Origin: Flavobacteriaceae bacterium UBA2765
Lineage (GTDB): Bacteria; Bacteroidota; Bacteroidia; Flavobacteriales; Flavobacteriaceae
Assembly (NCBI GenBank): GCA_002352665.1
Contig: DEIV01000060.1
Location: 1-64,000, forward strand
Length of the DNA: 64,000 nt
Reading direction: 5' to 3'
The position numbers and the translations under genes were made by a program. Positions 62,793 to 64,000 of the stretch are shown in pieces (the stretch's first letter is position 1; every line of letters starts with the position of its first letter). The notes beneath the pieces were generated by a model. That model saw nothing but the letters and a program-made list of their open reading frames with translations. It made no database searches and was not told the DNA's origin.

Positions 62793-62890
62793 TATATGCT
62801 TTTAAATATAAACGAAGTAAATATACAAATATTATATGTAATTAGATATAATAATAAGAAAATGAATTAATTTATATGTTTTTACATATA
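62793..62890 (-). promoter_or_regulatory. Three phased HipB operator candidates (TATATGTNNNNACATATA)
   Basis: 18-bp palindromes start at 62793, 62833 and 62873, exactly 40 bp apart. Each begins with TATATG and ends with ATATA; the third is TATATGT-TTTT-ACATATA, a perfect 7-bp dyad, while the others differ by one or two bases per site. The first touches the hipB start. The remaining gene-free part to 63279 shows no other clear signal. Confidence 0.65.
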
Positions 62891-63279
62891 GACATAAGAT
62901 AATTATAAAATTGTCAACGACATTAATTTATTTTAATCAGAATAGAGACTTTTTACTTTCTAATTAAATTTGAAATGTTAAAGTATGTTAAATTTTTCGT
63001 AATCGGGAGGAATTCGGGAGTTATACTTTTTCAACCCTTTGGAAGCCCTTTTGAATGCTCAAATCTTGAAATTTTGGTTGTTCCCTCATTGAATCACACA
63101 AATAAATTTTAACTACCTTCTTATTAAATAGTTGAAGTTTTTTAATCGTACAAATTGTATGATTTTTGCATTGTTGGCTGATTGAAGCTTCAAAAAGGGA
63201 CATTTTTTTGGAGGTAGGTGTATAAATGAAATGTGTAAATTTGCAAACAGTAGAATTATTGAATATAATAATCTGAGAA

Positions 63280-63978
63280 GTGGAAAGTAAAGAATTAAGC
63301 AAACCTAGTAAAGAAGTCGTTTCTATTAAACAATTAAAAACTTTCGAGAAGTGTCATAGTGTTACTGCAATCAAAATTGCACTGGACTTGCTTGGACCTG
63401 TTGGTTCTATAATTAATGAAGTAATCTTTGAACATCACTCAAGAATAAAGCAAGAGAGAGTGAATTACTTCATACTTTCTTTTACTAAATACCTTAAAGA
63501 TCAGGGACTTGAATCTGTTGAAATTGAGAAGGTTAATATAGAGGATTTCGGAGATGTTTTTGAAATGATAATTCGTAAAGTAAGTCAGACTAAATCTAAA
63601 GAAAAAATTGAACGATTTAAGAAGATTCTTATTGGAGAAATATTAAAACCTAAAGATTCTGAATTTAAAGAAACTTTTATTGATATAGTAGGGAAACTAA
63701 ATGAAACTCAAATCATTATTTTACTTAGACATAAAGATATTTATGAGAAAATTGGAAATACAAGCTATGATCATAGCATGGATGATTTTCGTATGCCATA
63801 TTTTTTCAAATTAGAAGAGGGTGAATTTTCTTTTTTTCTTCAAGATTTAGATTCGAAATCGCTTCTTTTTGAATTAAATAAATCGATAGCTACAGATCCT
63901 CCTAACCAGAAGATGATTAAGTGTATGGGGATAACGGAGTTCGGAATTGAATTTTTGAAATTTATAGAGAACAAATAA
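63280..63978 (+). CDS. Unknown helical protein next to hipBST
   Basis: 232 residues from GTG 63280. Residues about 28-50 are hydrophobic (VTAIKIALDLLGPVGSIINE) and followed by a His/Arg-rich HHSRIKQERVNYF segment; the remainder is helical, with two Lys-rich stretches and a C-terminal domain (FRMPYFFKLEEGEFSFFL). It loosely recalls abortive-infection-type DUF4393 proteins, without a defining motif. The neighbourhood with a toxin-antitoxin operon would fit a defence or stress role, but this is speculation. Confidence 0.65.
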   Translation: MESKELSKPSKEVVSIKQLKTFEKCHSVTAIKIALDLLGPVGSIINEVIFEHHSRIKQERVNYFILSFTKYLKDQGLESVEIEKVNIEDFGDVFEMIIRKVSQTKSKEKIERFKKILIGEILKPKDSEFKETFIDIVGKLNETQIIILLRHKDIYEKIGNTSYDHSMDDFRMPYFFKLEEGEFSFFLQDLDSKSLLFELNKSIATDPPNQKMIKCMGITEFGIEFLKFIENK

Positions 63979-64000
63979 TAATAAACCGTCATAATTTATT

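Noticed and set aside
63021..63302. 93-residue reverse-strand open frame before the last gene
   Set aside because: Overlaps the start of the better supported forward gene, has no recognisable domain and unusual Cys/Lys composition; possibly a repeat-derived sequence.
1..64000. Insertion sequences or rRNA genes
   Set aside because: No DDE or HUH transposase frame with flanking inverted repeats and no rRNA sequence were recognised on either strand.

Overview
This window looks like a chromosomal segment of a marine-type member of the Flavobacteriaceae (Bacteroidota). The DNA is strongly AT-rich, Shine-Dalgarno sites are essentially absent, and promoter-like boxes fit TAnnTTTG. The gene content also fits: SusC/TonB-type outer-membrane receptor, a T9SS-sorted protease, many short lipoproteins, two-subunit methylmalonyl-CoA mutase, ExbB/ExbD/TonB-folC and type B L31. 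These assignments come from reading motifs and domains by eye; no database search was run.

Layout. Bases 1-327 hold the 5' end of a UbiB/ABC1 kinase gene. Bases about 328-11352 are accessory DNA stacked in tandem at the 3' end of a tRNA-Pro gene (11334-11411). The inner island (A) has ssb, radC, a small ORF, a hairpin-rich non-coding stretch and a broken tyrosine recombinase. The second island (B, 4633-11352, exactly one 6720-bp repeat interval) has four small lipoprotein genes, one T9SS subtilisin and a second broken recombinase. Both islands carry the same roughly 216-bp unit next to the tRNA end.

From 11.7 to 57.3 kb the window is mostly ordinary core genome: a TonB receptor with a PQQ sugar dehydrogenase and cytochrome c; udk, a FtsB-like protein and mutA/mutB; an RNA-binding protein, amidase and PBP1; a 327-bp MITE-like element; rpmE2; glutaminyl cyclase, a beta-helix lipoprotein, an amidohydrolase, SDR, SprT-like, manC and DUF389 proteins. 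A nitrogen block follows (gltD-gltB, amt-PII-porin, and gdhA about 4.7 kb further on), then acyl-CoA dehydrogenase, anmK, nhaD and the exbB-exbD-tonB-folC cluster.

From 57.4 kb the window is accessory again: tRNA-Val with a large cruciform and direct repeats; a divergent pair made of a secreted lectin-like protein and a membrane-anchored regulator with a Bacteroidota-type N-terminal domain, flanked by near-identical palindromes; a tripartite hipB-hipS-hipT toxin-antitoxin operon preceded by three operator-like palindromes at exact 40-bp spacing; and an unknown 232-residue protein.

The most interesting signals are the tandem tRNA-Pro islands with a covarying stem-loop, the subtilisin operon with candidate lipoprotein inhibitors, the palindrome-flanked divergent sensor module, and the three phased operators in front of hipBST.
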